Of a stretch of 64,000 nt of DNA, positions 50,941-59,535 are shown one piece after another (within the stretch, counting starts at the first letter, position 1; each line of letters begins with the position of its first letter). Source of the DNA: Infirmifilum sp. NZ (GTDB lineage Archaea; Thermoproteota; Thermoprotei; Thermofilales; Thermofilaceae); contig NZ_CP094288.1 in NCBI RefSeq assembly GCF_022693705.1, forward strand, positions 1,256,443 to 1,320,442, given 5' to 3'. Below the pieces are notes generated by a model. The model saw only the letters and a list, made by a program, of their open reading frames with translations, ran no database searches and was not told where the DNA came from. The position numbers and the translations under genes are program-made.

Positions 50941-51282
50941 CTATATGAGGCCTTTCTCCTTAGCCTTCTTGATCACTTCTTCAACGAGTTCTTCCTTGGA
51001 CTTGCCCTCGGATTCCACGCCAAGCTTCTCGGCGAGCTTTCTAAGCTCCTCATCTGAGAGGGAGGTTGCTTGGGGTTTAGGGGATGCCGCCTCTTCAACC
51101 GAAGAGGTTATCTTCTGGCTCTCCTCCCGGAATATCCTGACAGCCTCACCGGCGGCCTTAGCGAGCTCGGGAAGCTTCTTCGGCCCAAAGAGTATTAGCG
51201 CGATTACGATGAGGAGGAGTATCTCGGTGGGACCTATGTTGAACTGAAGGGGGATCACCGGGTAGCCTCCAACCGGGTACAT
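50941..51282 (-). CDS. tatA: Twin-arginine translocase subunit TatA/Hcf106
   Basis: The protein (113 residues from ATG 51282) has 'GPTEILLLIVIALILFGPKKLPELAKAAGEA', the single membrane helix and F-G-P-x-K-L-P hinge of TatA, then an amphipathic helix and a charged tail that ends with a SAP-like helix pair ('DEELRKLAEKLGVESEG'). It forms the pore for folded protein export. ATG 51330 and a start at 51375 are possible upstream; the shorter one gives a normal TatA N-terminus. TatC is not seen in the window. Confidence 0.88.
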   Translation of the reverse strand: MYPVGGYPVIPLQFNIGPTEILLLIVIALILFGPKKLPELAKAAGEAVRIFREESQKITSSVEEAASPKPQATSLSDEELRKLAEKLGVESEGKSKEELVEEVIKKAKEKGLI

Positions 51283-51348
51283 TTGCGCACCAAAGCTTAG
51301 CTCAGCAAGGGTGGTAAAAAATATTTCCATGAAAGCCTTGCCTAAGCT

Positions 51349-52296
51349 GTGCCACGAGAAGTGCTCGTAATTCACGGCGGTGCGGGGAGGTTCAGACCCT
51401 CTATTTTGGAGGAGCGGGCAGCGATCGAGGAGGCATTGCGCTCAGCCCTCTATGATGGCATGAGTGCGCTATCCTCGGGAAACGCTCTGGATGCGGTTGA
51501 AGCGGCGGTGAAGAGCATGGAAGGCTCCGGCGTCTTCAACGCGGGAAAAGGAGCATCACTTAACCTTCTGGGAGAGCAGGAGCTTGACGCGAGCGTGATG
51601 TTCGGGAGAGACCTAAGCTTCGGAGCCGTAGCCTCGCTAAAGTACACCTGGAATGCCGTGTCGCTGGCGCGCAAGGTCATGGAGAGAACAGATCACGTCT
51701 TTCTCGTGGGCTACGGGGCCGATAAGCTGGCAGAGGCCTTGGGCTTCGAGCGTATCCCGCCCCCTTCGCCAAGGCTCCTCGAGAGGTATCGAGAGCTTCT
51801 CGAAAAGGTGAGGAGCCTCGGCTATGATTTATGGAGGAGGAATTTTGAGATCGTCAGGCTTTTTCTACCAGATACTGTCGGAGCAGTTGCCTTAGACAGG
51901 GATGGAAACCTGGCGGCTGCCACCAGCACTGGCGGGCTGTGGTTGAAGCTCCCGGGACGTGTGGGCGACACACCCCTCCCCGGAGCAGGCGTCTACGCCG
52001 AGAACGGAGTGGTGGCGGTCTCTGCTACCGGTATCGGGGAGCTCATCGCCAGGTACCTTGCAGCGGCGAGAGTGGCCTTCAAGGTGAAGTCCGGCGTAAG
52101 CGTTGAGCAGGCTGTTCGTGACGTGGTGCACGAGGTCACGAGGCTGTTTTCCGAGGAAAACACAATCGGGTTGATAGCCCTCGACGCGGCTGGGAACATC
52201 GGGATTCACTCCAACTGTGAGGTTTTCCTGAGAGGTTACACGTTTAAGGGCGGAGAGCCGCGGGTAGCGTTGCTAGGAAGCGAGGAGCCTCATTAG
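51349..52296 (+). CDS. Plant-type L-asparaginase / isoaspartyl peptidase (Ntn hydrolase)
   Basis: The 315-residue precursor has 'VIHGGAG' (7-13), 'AVEAAVKSMEGSGVFNAGKGA' (near 50-70) and the self-cleavage site 'DTVGAVALD' with Thr176 as nucleophile, followed by 'AAATSTGG' and 'GEGE/IARY'-like loops. It splits into alpha and beta chains and hydrolyses asparagine or isoaspartyl dipeptides, repairing damaged proteins. GTG start. Its end overlaps the convergent membrane-protein gene by 24 nt. Confidence 0.92.
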   Translation: MPREVLVIHGGAGRFRPSILEERAAIEEALRSALYDGMSALSSGNALDAVEAAVKSMEGSGVFNAGKGASLNLLGEQELDASVMFGRDLSFGAVASLKYTWNAVSLARKVMERTDHVFLVGYGADKLAEALGFERIPPPSPRLLERYRELLEKVRSLGYDLWRRNFEIVRLFLPDTVGAVALDRDGNLAAATSTGGLWLKLPGRVGDTPLPGAGVYAENGVVAVSATGIGELIARYLAAARVAFKVKSGVSVEQAVRDVVHEVTRLFSEENTIGLIALDAAGNIGIHSNCEVFLRGYTFKGGEPRVALLGSEEPH

Positions 52297-52770
52297 CACT
52301 TTTTCTGTCCTCTTGCCCTTTATGTACATGTGCGCTGATACCGCAGCCAGCACTGACGAGAAGACAAGCAGCGAGAGGTTGGCGTTAACTGCGGCGAGCG
52401 CAGCGGAAAGCAGCGCGAAAAACAGGCTTGCTGACGAGGTCGCTTTTGAGAGCTTGACCTTCGATGCTTCTCTCTCAAGGAAGCCGTGCGCAACTCTAAC
52501 CCTCAGTGCTGATGCGACAACGTAGAGTGTGCCGAGAGCCAGAACTAGCGATGCGAAGAGCATTGAGACCGTGCCTGCAGTCGCTTGCGTATGTCTTGTG
52601 ATGTTGCCTGACGGCTGGGAAGGTACCGTTGTTGTGTTAGAGGAAAGGGTTCTGATCTGGGTCGCTGTACTCACCTCCTCGCTTCGACCCTCCTGCCTCT
52701 CCAGCGAGGTAACTATCGTTGTCGATAGAAGCAGGATTGAGACGATCAATGCTACGATCGACCTGATCAT
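52273..52770 (-). CDS. Membrane protein of unknown function
   Basis: The 165-residue protein begins with a signal-like helix ('MIRSIVALIVSILLLSTTIV'), a Ser/Thr-rich spacer (about 25-55), and three or four more hydrophobic stretches (about 60-85, 105-145). No family is recognised. ATG 52770 is chosen because GTTTATTTG lies about 33 nt before it; longer open sequence upstream overlaps the AEC transporter gene and is unlikely. Confidence 0.55.
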   Translation of the reverse strand: MIRSIVALIVSILLLSTTIVTSLERQEGRSEEVSTATQIRTLSSNTTTVPSQPSGNITRHTQATAGTVSMLFASLVLALGTLYVVASALRVRVAHGFLEREASKVKLSKATSSASLFFALLSAALAAVNANLSLLVFSSVLAAVSAHMYIKGKRTEKVLMRLLAS

Positions 52771-52819
52771 ACTCCGATTACATGAAGCCGAAGATACAAA
52801 TAAACTAAACGTATCGAGG

Positions 52820-53695
52820 CTACAGCCGAACGAAGACGAGTAGCAGAGGTAGAACAGCAACGGTGCTTACAAGCGTGGACGTCACAACTATGCGTGCCAC
52901 CCGTTTAGCGTCCAAGCCAAGTTCCCGCGAGATAGGTACACAGGACGCGGCGCTGGGCATAACGCTCTCTAGGACAGCCACGCCCCTATCCACGCCCTCG
53001 AGGATACCTGTCTTGACGAACAGAAGTGTGAGGGGAACTACTACGGCGAGCCTGTACGCGTAGGACTTTAACCCCTCTGGGTCAAGCGCAGGCTTAACGC
53101 CGAACTCAACCCCTAACTGGACTAGGGCTATGGTCGCAGCGGCATCGGAAAACGGCTTCAGGAGCTGTATAACGAGGCTGGGCAAAGTTACCCTTACTGC
53201 TCCTAGCACCAGTCCCAGCATCACGGCGGTGATTGGCGGGAAGGACAGGATTCTTCTTGCCAGAGAGTATGGGGAGCTGATCCTGCTTGAGAGCGTGGGA
53301 GCTAAGACGTTAGAGACGGAGTTGTTACCGAAAATGTAAAAGCCCACACTCGCGACGCCCTCTGTGCCCCACAAGGACTGGGCGATTCCGACAGGCAAGT
53401 ACCCCGCGTTTGCGTACATTGAAGTTAAGACGACTTCAGCTTCCTCTTTCAGAGACCTTGTTAGCAAGAACGTTAAAACGACGCTCAGAGCGCTTAGAGC
53501 GGTGAGGGCGAATGGTCGCAGATCTGTTGCCTGGAAAACACGGCTGTACGTGGACGTGAACAGGAGTGCTGGCAGAAAGACGTAAAGGACCACCCTCGAA
53601 AAGAAGTAGAGCTCCCTTTCCCCGGGGCTCAGGCCGGCTCCGAGTAAAACCCCGATCACTATGGGCGTGTAAATACTTAGAACGATTTCTAGCAC
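52820..53695 (-). CDS. AEC-family transporter (auxin efflux carrier-like)
   Basis: The 291-residue protein has about ten hydrophobic helices in two halves, beginning 'YTPIVIGVLLGAGL', with 'VLYVFLPALLF' and 'ANAGYLPVGIAQSLWG' (the N-x-G-x-x-P-like crossing) and 'MPSAASCVPISRELG' near 255 in the second half. That fits the AEC family of permeases for small organic anions. It lies upstream of the membrane-protein gene on the same strand (50-nt gap). Confidence 0.85.
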   Translation of the reverse strand: MLEIVLSIYTPIVIGVLLGAGLSPGERELYFFSRVVLYVFLPALLFTSTYSRVFQATDLRPFALTALSALSVVLTFLLTRSLKEEAEVVLTSMYANAGYLPVGIAQSLWGTEGVASVGFYIFGNNSVSNVLAPTLSSRISSPYSLARRILSFPPITAVMLGLVLGAVRVTLPSLVIQLLKPFSDAAATIALVQLGVEFGVKPALDPEGLKSYAYRLAVVVPLTLLFVKTGILEGVDRGVAVLESVMPSAASCVPISRELGLDAKRVARIVVTSTLVSTVAVLPLLLVFVRL

Positions 53696-53746
53696 AAAAG
53701 CTGTTACTTAGCAAAGCTTTTAACTCTATTCACAGCTTTCAGCTTG

Positions 53747-54676
53747 ATGCTTGCCGTTTCAGTTAAAAAGGGGAGGAACGCCCACTTGGTCCCCTTCCCG
53801 TGGAAGATCAGCATCGTCGCATTCATGGCGAACCCTCCTCTAATGAAAAGCGACGTTCAGGCGGCTGTCGAAACAATAACGGTTCTAGCCAAAGACCCCT
53901 TCTTCGATGTCATAGAGGTTAACCTCATGAGCGATGAGGCTTGGGAAACCGTAGCGCCGATTCTCCAAAGCAGTGGAGTGGACGTCGCTGTTGGGCTTCA
54001 GCCGATGACTACAGCTCAAGGCCTGAACCCCTCATCTGTTAATGAGGACGAGAGAAGGAAGGCTGTCGAGGCTCTCTCGCAAGCAATAAAGATCGCGGCC
54101 GCAAGGGGGGTAAAGAAGGTAGGCTTCTCGAGCGGGGCTGACCCCGGCCCCGAAAACCGGGAGGCGGCAAAGGACTCGCTCGTCAAAAGCCTTAAGGAAC
54201 TTGCTAGCCTCGGCTCGAGGCTCGGCGTAAGCCTAATCCTAGAGACTTTCGACAGAGAGTGGGATAAGAGGCAGCTGATAGGGCCTATAGATGAAGCGGT
54301 TGAAGTTGTCCGAGAAGTCAGGCAGGAGTACAGCAACATCGGGCTACTGTGGGACCTCAGCCACGCGCCCATGCTGAACGAGAAGCCGGCCGCCCTATTC
54401 CGCGCGAAAGACTACCTCTCTCACATCCACATCGGGTGCTCTAAGAAGCTACCCGACGGCAGGATGGTCGACTGGCACCCAGGCTTCTACAGGCCAGGGG
54501 CTGTCAACGGGGTCGAAGACGTTGAAGAGCTGTTGAGGGTTCTCGCTGAAATCGGGTACAGCGGAGCCGTCGGCTTCGAGGTTAAACCCGAGGAGGGTCA
54601 GCACTGGAGGGAGGTGGTTGAGGCCGCGAAAGGTGTGCTCTACACGGCTTTCGCTCGGGTGGTGGAGCGTGAGTAA
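53747..54676 (+). CDS. Sugar phosphate isomerase/epimerase-like TIM-barrel protein
   Basis: The 309-residue protein has the xylose-isomerase-like barrel motifs: '[18 protein letters not shown]' (near 120), '[17 protein letters not shown]' (near 160), '[10 protein letters not shown]' (near 200), 'YLSHIHIGC' (near 225) and '[10 protein letters not shown]' (near 270), giving the metal Glu-Asp-His-Glu set. ATG 53747 lies 27 nt after CTTTTA (leaderless). It starts an operon with a cyclophilin-like gene and an aldolase gene, each overlapping the previous one, and likely isomerises the sugar that the aldolase cleaves. Confidence 0.8.
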   Translation: MLAVSVKKGRNAHLVPFPWKISIVAFMANPPLMKSDVQAAVETITVLAKDPFFDVIEVNLMSDEAWETVAPILQSSGVDVAVGLQPMTTAQGLNPSSVNEDERRKAVEALSQAIKIAAARGVKKVGFSSGADPGPENREAAKDSLVKSLKELASLGSRLGVSLILETFDREWDKRQLIGPIDEAVEVVREVRQEYSNIGLLWDLSHAPMLNEKPAALFRAKDYLSHIHIGCSKKLPDGRMVDWHPGFYRPGAVNGVEDVEELLRVLAEIGYSGAVGFEVKPEEGQHWREVVEAAKGVLYTAFARVVERE

Positions 54677-55052
54677 GCTAAAGATAATCTTCCCCGAAAG
54701 CATAGGGGTAGTTGAGGTGGAGCTGACCGGGCGGAACCCCAAGACCGCAGAGGCTATCATCAAGGCTGCGCCCTTCGAGAGCAGGGTTAACCTTTGGGGG
54801 CAGGAAATCTACTTCTCCACACCCGTTAGGGTGGGCCAGGAGGTAGGCTCGGAGATCGTCGAGAGAGGCGACGTTGCCTACTGGCCTCCCGGAAACGCTA
54901 TTTGCCTCTTCTTCGGGCCAACTCCCGTGAGTAAGCCGGGTGAGATCAGGCCCGCGAGCCCAGTCAACGTATTTGGGAGGGTTGTGGGCGATCCAGACCG
55001 CCTGAAGGCTGTGAAGAGCGGCGAGAAAGTGAGAGTTGAGTGGGAGCCTTGA
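54669..55052 (+). CDS. Cyclophilin-like (DUF369/TM1367-type) protein
   Basis: The 127-residue beta protein has '[46 protein letters not shown]', then '[22 protein letters not shown]' and 'VNVFGRVV', which match the small archaeal cyclophilin-like family (TM1367). Its function is not established; some members lack peptidyl-prolyl isomerase residues. GTG 54669 overlaps the previous stop by 8 nt. The gene lies between the isomerase and aldolase and so may act on, or modulate, the same pathway. Confidence 0.78.
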   Translation: MSKLKIIFPESIGVVEVELTGRNPKTAEAIIKAAPFESRVNLWGQEIYFSTPVRVGQEVGSEIVERGDVAYWPPGNAICLFFGPTPVSKPGEIRPASPVNVFGRVVGDPDRLKAVKSGEKVRVEWEP

Positions 55053-55843
55053 GCTCCGGGAAGAAGCTGAGGCTAGCGAGGCTCTTCAGAGACGGCAAAG
55101 CCCTTATTGTTGCACTGGACCACGGGAGGAGGCACGGGCCCATAAAAGGAATTGAGGACATGCGGGCAACGCTTAGGATGGTTCTCGAGGGCTCGCCAGA
55201 CGCGGTTATGATGACCCCCGCGCTGATAGAGAAGTACTGGGAGATGCTTCCTGGCACCTTCATCGTGGCCAGGATCGATGGCACAGGAACAGTCAGGAGC
55301 CTCGACGAGACCGACGACAGGCTCATCTCAAGCGTGGAACGCGCGGTAAGGCTTGGGGCTGACGCCGTGAGCATCATGGTGTATCCAGGCTCCCGTAACG
55401 AGTCGGCCCTATGGGAGAAGCTGGCAACCGTGGTCGAGCAGGCCGAGTTACTAGGAGTACCTGTTATGGCTGAGGTCGTGCCTAAGCAGCCGGGCTTCCC
55501 TAGCGTGGACAGTGACGTCGTAGCCTACGGCGCGAGGATCGCGGCCGAGCTGGGAGCCGACATAGTCAAAACAATCTACACTGAAAACTTCTCCGAGGTC
55601 GTCCGCAAAACCCCAGTCCCCGTCGTTGTTCTGGGCGCGTCGAAGGCACCCCTCCTCGAGGTTTTGAGGAGAGTGGAGAACGCGGTTAGGGCCGGCGCCG
55701 CAGGAGCCGCCATTGGGAGGAATATATTCCAGCACAGCTCTCCTGGCCTCGTCGTGAAAGCGCTTATGAGCGTAATCCACAGAGGTGCTCCGGCCAGCGA
55801 GGTTATGGAGGAACTAGGGTTAAAGGAGGACCCGGTTATGTAA
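55040..55843 (+). CDS. Class I (Schiff-base) fructose-bisphosphate aldolase-like protein
   Basis: The 267-residue protein is a DhnA/FbaB/LsrF-type aldolase: '[14 protein letters not shown]' (near 22), '[10 protein letters not shown]' (near 145), '[11 protein letters not shown]' with Lys177 as the Schiff-base residue, '[12 protein letters not shown]' (near 195) and '[13 protein letters not shown]' (near 225). It may cleave a ketose phosphate. It follows the isomerase and cyclophilin-like genes with a 13-nt overlap. A downstream promoter begins the ArsR operon. Confidence 0.88.
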   Translation: MGALSSGKKLRLARLFRDGKALIVALDHGRRHGPIKGIEDMRATLRMVLEGSPDAVMMTPALIEKYWEMLPGTFIVARIDGTGTVRSLDETDDRLISSVERAVRLGADAVSIMVYPGSRNESALWEKLATVVEQAELLGVPVMAEVVPKQPGFPSVDSDVVAYGARIAAELGADIVKTIYTENFSEVVRKTPVPVVVLGASKAPLLEVLRRVENAVRAGAAGAAIGRNIFQHSSPGLVVKALMSVIHRGAPASEVMEELGLKEDPVM

Positions 55844-55887
55844 AGTAAAGCTTATATGTAAGATGCAGGTTACGGAGAATCGATGGC

Positions 55888-56190
55888 ATGGAAAGTAAAA
55901 AGCGAATTGAAGAGCTTACAGAGGTGTTGCACGTGCTAGCAAACCCTATCCGCCTCAAGATGCTAGCGCTAATAGCTGTGAAGCCTAGACACGCATACGA
56001 GCTCTCGAAGGTTCTTGGACTCTCCTACCCCTTGACTCACCTGCACGTCACCGCCCTCGAGAGAGCTGGCTTGATAAAAGGGGAGGTCGTCCCCGGCCCT
56101 CGTCCGAAGAAAGTGTACAGGCTCACCGACTTCAGGATTGAGGTCTCGCCCGATTCTCTGAGGGAGATAGGTGAGGAGCTTGAAGGCTAG
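55888..56190 (+). CDS. ArsR-type winged-helix regulator
   Basis: The 100-residue protein has 'LHVLANPIRLKMLALIAVKPRHAYELSKVLGLSYPLTHLHVTALERAGLI', a classic ArsR winged-helix with the recognition helix around 'LTHLHVTALE', followed by a wing with 'PRPKKVYRL'. No cysteine metal site is seen. CTTATATG at 55850-55857 precedes it. It overlaps the membrane coiled-coil gene by 20 nt, so it probably controls its own operon. Confidence 0.85.
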   Translation: MESKKRIEELTEVLHVLANPIRLKMLALIAVKPRHAYELSKVLGLSYPLTHLHVTALERAGLIKGEVVPGPRPKKVYRLTDFRIEVSPDSLREIGEELEG

Positions 56191-56554
56191 CGGAGTCTTC
56201 GCAATGGTATTATCCCTGTTGCTCGCCGCCCTGCTTGGCTTCTACGTTCCGCTCAAGATAGTGGAGGGGGTATCGGCCAAATCTCTGGACCCGATCTTCG
56301 GAGGCGTCGTTGCCGTCGTGAGCGTTATTGCGGGCGCGGCGCTGGGGTTCTTCGCCCTGGTTTTCACTGTAGTTCTACCCTTCGCGGAGAGCGAGGAACG
56401 CGGTGAAACATCTTACGCTCTTAGGCTCAGAGAGATAGAGGAGAGGCTGACCGTCTACCGTGCTAGGCAGAGGGCTATGCTAGAAGAGCTGGACGCGATT
56501 AAAAAGGAGTTGGAGGAGATAAGGGACATTCTGAAGGAGGGGATGGGGGTTTGA
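56171..56554 (+). CDS. Membrane protein with C-terminal coiled coil
   Basis: The 127-residue protein has two hydrophobic helices (about 10-33 and 42-70) and a charged coiled coil (about 82-123: 'REIEERLTVYRARQRAMLEELDAIKKELEEIRD'). Topology suggests both helices cross the membrane and the coiled coil lies in the cytoplasm. GTG 56171 overlaps the ArsR-like stop by 20 nt. It could anchor or recruit the bactofilin-like protein two genes downstream. Confidence 0.7.
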   Translation: MRSLKASGVFAMVLSLLLAALLGFYVPLKIVEGVSAKSLDPIFGGVVAVVSVIAGAALGFFALVFTVVLPFAESEERGETSYALRLREIEERLTVYRARQRAMLEELDAIKKELEEIRDILKEGMGV

Positions 56555-56685
56555 GCGGGGAGAAGCTCAAGTACGCGGAGGCTAGCGACGAGGAAGTGGA
56601 AGAAATGCTCCTGAAGAGGCTCAAGGAGATCAGGTCCCTCTTAGAGGAGATAAAGACGATTTTCAAGCAGGCAGGTGTTACCTAG
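56551..56685 (+). CDS. 44-residue acidic helical microprotein
   Basis: TTG at 56551 overlaps the previous stop by 4 nt (TTGA), and the stop TAG is directly followed by the ATG of the bactofilin-like gene. The product 'MSGEKLKYAEASDEEVEEML...' is short and helical with heptad-like 'LLKRLKEIRSLLEEIKTIFKQ'. The perfect spacing on both sides supports a true gene. It could be a coiled-coil partner of the membrane protein. No family is known. Confidence 0.65.
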   Translation: MSGEKLKYAEASDEEVEEMLLKRLKEIRSLLEEIKTIFKQAGVT

Positions 56686-57369
56686 ATGAGCGACTTGCTA
56701 GACCTCTACGAGGCTGAGCTTAGATCCAAGAAAGGTGGTAAGCGGCTGAGAGTGAGAGGCGCCGGTGTGGCGAGTGGAGGCTATTATAGGGAAGTCACCA
56801 TAAGCGGTGCTGGCAGAGTAGAGGGAGACATCGAAGCAGACACCGTGAAAGCATCGGGGTCTGCCGCCTTCAACGGAGGTATAGCAGCTCGGGAGGTGAA
56901 GTTCGCCGGCGCCGTAAAAGTCCGCGGCAACGTGAAGTCGGTTTTATTCCACGCGGCTGGTGCTGTTAGGGTTGAAGGGAGGATTGACGCGGAGGAAGTG
57001 AAAGTCGCGGGTGCGCTCAAAGCGCTAGGAGTAGCGGGTAAACGCGTGCGAATCAGCGGGTCTTTCAACGTCCAGGACGACATCGCGGGGGATGAAGTGA
57101 GCCTCAGGCTCTCCGATGACTCGAGGGCTAGGGTGATCAAGGCTGGCGTGGTCGAGGTTAAAGGTGGAGCCGAGCGTGAGCTGTCTTTACTCAACCTGCT
57201 CAGGTTACGTAGAACTACACGCGTGCTAGAGGTTAGTGAGATCAACGCTCAGGAAGTAACCCTCGAGGATGTCGTTGTTCGTGGTGTTATCAACGCGAAA
57301 AGGGTGAGGATGCGCGGTAAAGCTAGTGTAGAAGGTAGCGTTCTGGGTGAAGTAGTAAAAGAAGAATAA
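56686..57369 (+). CDS. Bactofilin-like polymer-forming beta-helix protein
   Basis: The 227-residue protein has a short N-terminal helix and then about 190 residues of short beta rungs with G at regular spacing ('ISGAGRVEGDIEADTVKASGSAAFNGG', 'VRGNVKSVLFHAAGAVRVEGRIDAEEVKVAGALKA', 'KRVRMRGKASVEGSVLGEV'). This resembles bactofilin and polymer-forming cytoskeletal proteins. It could assemble into filaments that shape the cell or attach to the membrane. It is last in the ArsR operon, which is translationally coupled throughout. Confidence 0.72.
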   Translation: MSDLLDLYEAELRSKKGGKRLRVRGAGVASGGYYREVTISGAGRVEGDIEADTVKASGSAAFNGGIAAREVKFAGAVKVRGNVKSVLFHAAGAVRVEGRIDAEEVKVAGALKALGVAGKRVRISGSFNVQDDIAGDEVSLRLSDDSRARVIKAGVVEVKGGAERELSLLNLLRLRRTTRVLEVSEINAQEVTLEDVVVRGVINAKRVRMRGKASVEGSVLGEVVKEE

Positions 57370-57377
57370 AGTATTTT

Positions 57378-58253
57378 CTACTCTTTCTTTTGCAAGTACT
57401 CATCTACAAACTCTTTAAGTGGGCTTAGAAGCCTGAAGAGCTCCATGGGTAGAACTATTTTGGTGGACGGCGATGAGGCTATGGACTGCAGAGCCGTCAG
57501 GTACTGGAGTAGCATGGTCTTCGGATCCAGCTTCCTCGCCTCCTCGTCCACATACCTGAGGGCGAGAGCTTGGCCCTCGGCTCTCAGAATTGCGGCCTGC
57601 TTTTCACCCTCGGCCTTGAGTATCAGCGCCTCCTTCTCACCCTGAGCCACTCTCACTGCGGCTTCCCGCTTGCCCTCCGCCTCCGTCACCATCGCCCGCC
57701 TGTTCCTCTCTGCGCTCATCTGCTTGATCATAGCCTCCTGGACTTCTCGGGGTGGAATGATCTCCCTAATCTCTACCGCAGTGACCTTAACACCCCACCT
57801 TGCCGTTACCTCGTCGAGCTTCTCCCTCAGGACCTCGTTGATGTACTCGCGCTTCGCGAGCACCTGGTCAAGGTCAATATCTCCCACCACAGCTCTGAGG
57901 GTTGTCGTCGCAATTCCTATGGCCGCGCCCCTGAAATCCGAGACTTCCACTACACTCTTCTTAGGGTCGATAACCCGGAAGTATATCAGGAAGTCTATGT
58001 CGACCGGAGCGTTATCCTTTGTTATACACGTCTGCTTCGTGACCTCAATGTACTGCTCTCTGAGGTCTACAACTACTCCCTTGTCGATGAAGGGTATCAA
58101 GAGCACTATCCCAGGCCCCGCTACCTTCACCACGCGCCCGAGCCTCAACACGACAATCCGCTGGTACTCCGGGACGACTCTTACGCTGCTAGCTATCACG
58201 CTGGCGAAGACGAGGAGCGCTATGAATATTAGGAACAGGGTTACGGGATCCAT
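57378..58253 (-). CDS. SPFH/stomatin-like membrane protein
   Basis: The 291-residue protein has a single N-terminal helix ('LFLIFIALLVFASVIASSVRVV'), an SPFH domain ('VPEYQRIVVLRLGRVVKVAGPGIVLLIPFIDKGVVVDLRE') and a long coiled C-terminus ('EAEGKREAAVRVAQGEKEALILKAEG'). Archaeal stomatins pair with NfeD proteases. Its partner NfeD gene lies directly upstream (36 nt) on the same strand. It forms membrane rafts or quality-control platforms. Confidence 0.92.
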   Translation of the reverse strand: MDPVTLFLIFIALLVFASVIASSVRVVPEYQRIVVLRLGRVVKVAGPGIVLLIPFIDKGVVVDLREQYIEVTKQTCITKDNAPVDIDFLIYFRVIDPKKSVVEVSDFRGAAIGIATTTLRAVVGDIDLDQVLAKREYINEVLREKLDEVTARWGVKVTAVEIREIIPPREVQEAMIKQMSAERNRRAMVTEAEGKREAAVRVAQGEKEALILKAEGEKQAAILRAEGQALALRYVDEEARKLDPKTMLLQYLTALQSIASSPSTKIVLPMELFRLLSPLKEFVDEYLQKKE

Positions 58254-58288
58254 TTCTAAATCATTGATTTACACCGCGGGGTTTCCTA

Positions 58289-59512
58289 TTAACTTTTCAC
58301 GCGCTGGACCTTCACTACCAGCCCCTCGAGACCTACAACGGTAACTTTCTCACCGGCGTGTATCTCTTCCTCGCTCTCAGCGGTCCATTCCTCGCTCTCC
58401 ACGAGCACGACCCCCCTTCTGCCGGGTTTAATCTCCGTTTTAGCGACTCCAACTTTACCGAGAAGCCTCTCCTCCACACTTAGTGTTTTCACTCTTAGCG
58501 CCTCGGAGGCCTTGAGTATTATGAACCCGACGAAAGCTATGGAGGCACCGAGGATTGCTACAATTGCTATCGTCGATGCAGTGAGTGCTACGTAGGGCTG
58601 TGCGTAGTACTCAATGAGCAAGGCGAGCATTACAAGAGCGGCGCCGCTGATACCGAAAAGCTGCACTCCCGGTTTAAGGAGCTCTACCAGTATGAGGGCC
58701 GTACCCGTGACTGCTAAGACGAATACCAGTAGGTTCACTCCGACAACGCCGAAAGTGTAAAGGGCTAGGAGCACCAGTACGGCCCCCAGCACACCCCACC
58801 CCTGGAATCCCGTGACATGAAACTCGAGAGCTATAAGAAGCACACCGAGTATCATAAAGAGGATAGCGACCCCGGGATCCATTACGAGCGAGAGGGCGTC
58901 GCTAACGACGTCTCCACCAACGTACTCGAGAGCAGCGTGCTCTAGCCCCTCCCGCCTCAGAACCTCTGTTAACAGGTTGGCTACACCATTAGCTATACCT
59001 GCCGCTACAGCCTCGTTGGTCGTGAGGGCCTTGCTCTCCAGTACGAGTTTCTCAGCAATATCTGCCGATCCGGCTACGCCCTTCTCCTCTAGCAGGCTCT
59101 TAATCCTAGAAACCATGTAGGACTCTACCTTCTCGTCGGCCGGGACGGGTTTACACGCCCCTATTACAGCCCCATCTCCCAAGTACAGCTTGCCCGCTGC
59201 CAAAGCAACTCCAGTTGCCGCGGAAACCGCTTTAGCGCCCGGAGGCACCCATGCTATAACTCTGCAGTTGCAGCCTTTAACAATGGAGATCATTTCGTCC
59301 ATTGACTTGAGGTAGCCGCCATAGCTGTTGATCACGACCAGCAGCGCTCCGCCCTCGGCTCGGTAGGCCGCCTTTCTCAGGAGATACACTTTGCCCTCAT
59401 CGATTTTCCCGTAAACTTCGACTACCACCACGCTTGCAGGCTGGGCGCTGAGGCACGGAAGCGTGAGGAGAATAACCGCCAGGACTGAAAGTGCTAGGCG
59501 AGCGCGCGTCAT
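58289..59512 (-). CDS. NfeD-type membrane serine protease homologue (ClpP-like)
   Basis: The 407-residue protein has a signal peptide, a ClpP/SppA-like domain ('GGALLVVINSYGGYLKSMDEM', 'PPGAKAVSAATGVALAAG', 'GDGAVIGACKPV'), four or five C-terminal helices, and the NfeD OB-fold tail ('GRRGVVLVESEEWTAESEE'). The serine thought to be catalytic in Pyrococcus PH1510 (A-S-A-A-S-A-G) seems retained as V-S-A-A, but the partner Lys is not clear. It cleaves stomatin in archaea. It forms an operon with the stomatin gene downstream. Confidence 0.88.
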   Translation of the reverse strand: MTRARLALSVLAVILLTLPCLSAQPASVVVVEVYGKIDEGKVYLLRKAAYRAEGGALLVVINSYGGYLKSMDEMISIVKGCNCRVIAWVPPGAKAVSAATGVALAAGKLYLGDGAVIGACKPVPADEKVESYMVSRIKSLLEEKGVAGSADIAEKLVLESKALTTNEAVAAGIANGVANLLTEVLRREGLEHAALEYVGGDVVSDALSLVMDPGVAILFMILGVLLIALEFHVTGFQGWGVLGAVLVLLALYTFGVVGVNLLVFVLAVTGTALILVELLKPGVQLFGISGAALVMLALLIEYYAQPYVALTASTIAIVAILGASIAFVGFIILKASEALRVKTLSVEERLLGKVGVAKTEIKPGRRGVVLVESEEWTAESEEEIHAGEKVTVVGLEGLVVKVQRVKS

Positions 59513-59535
59513 CGCCGTATGATCTCCTCAAAAGG

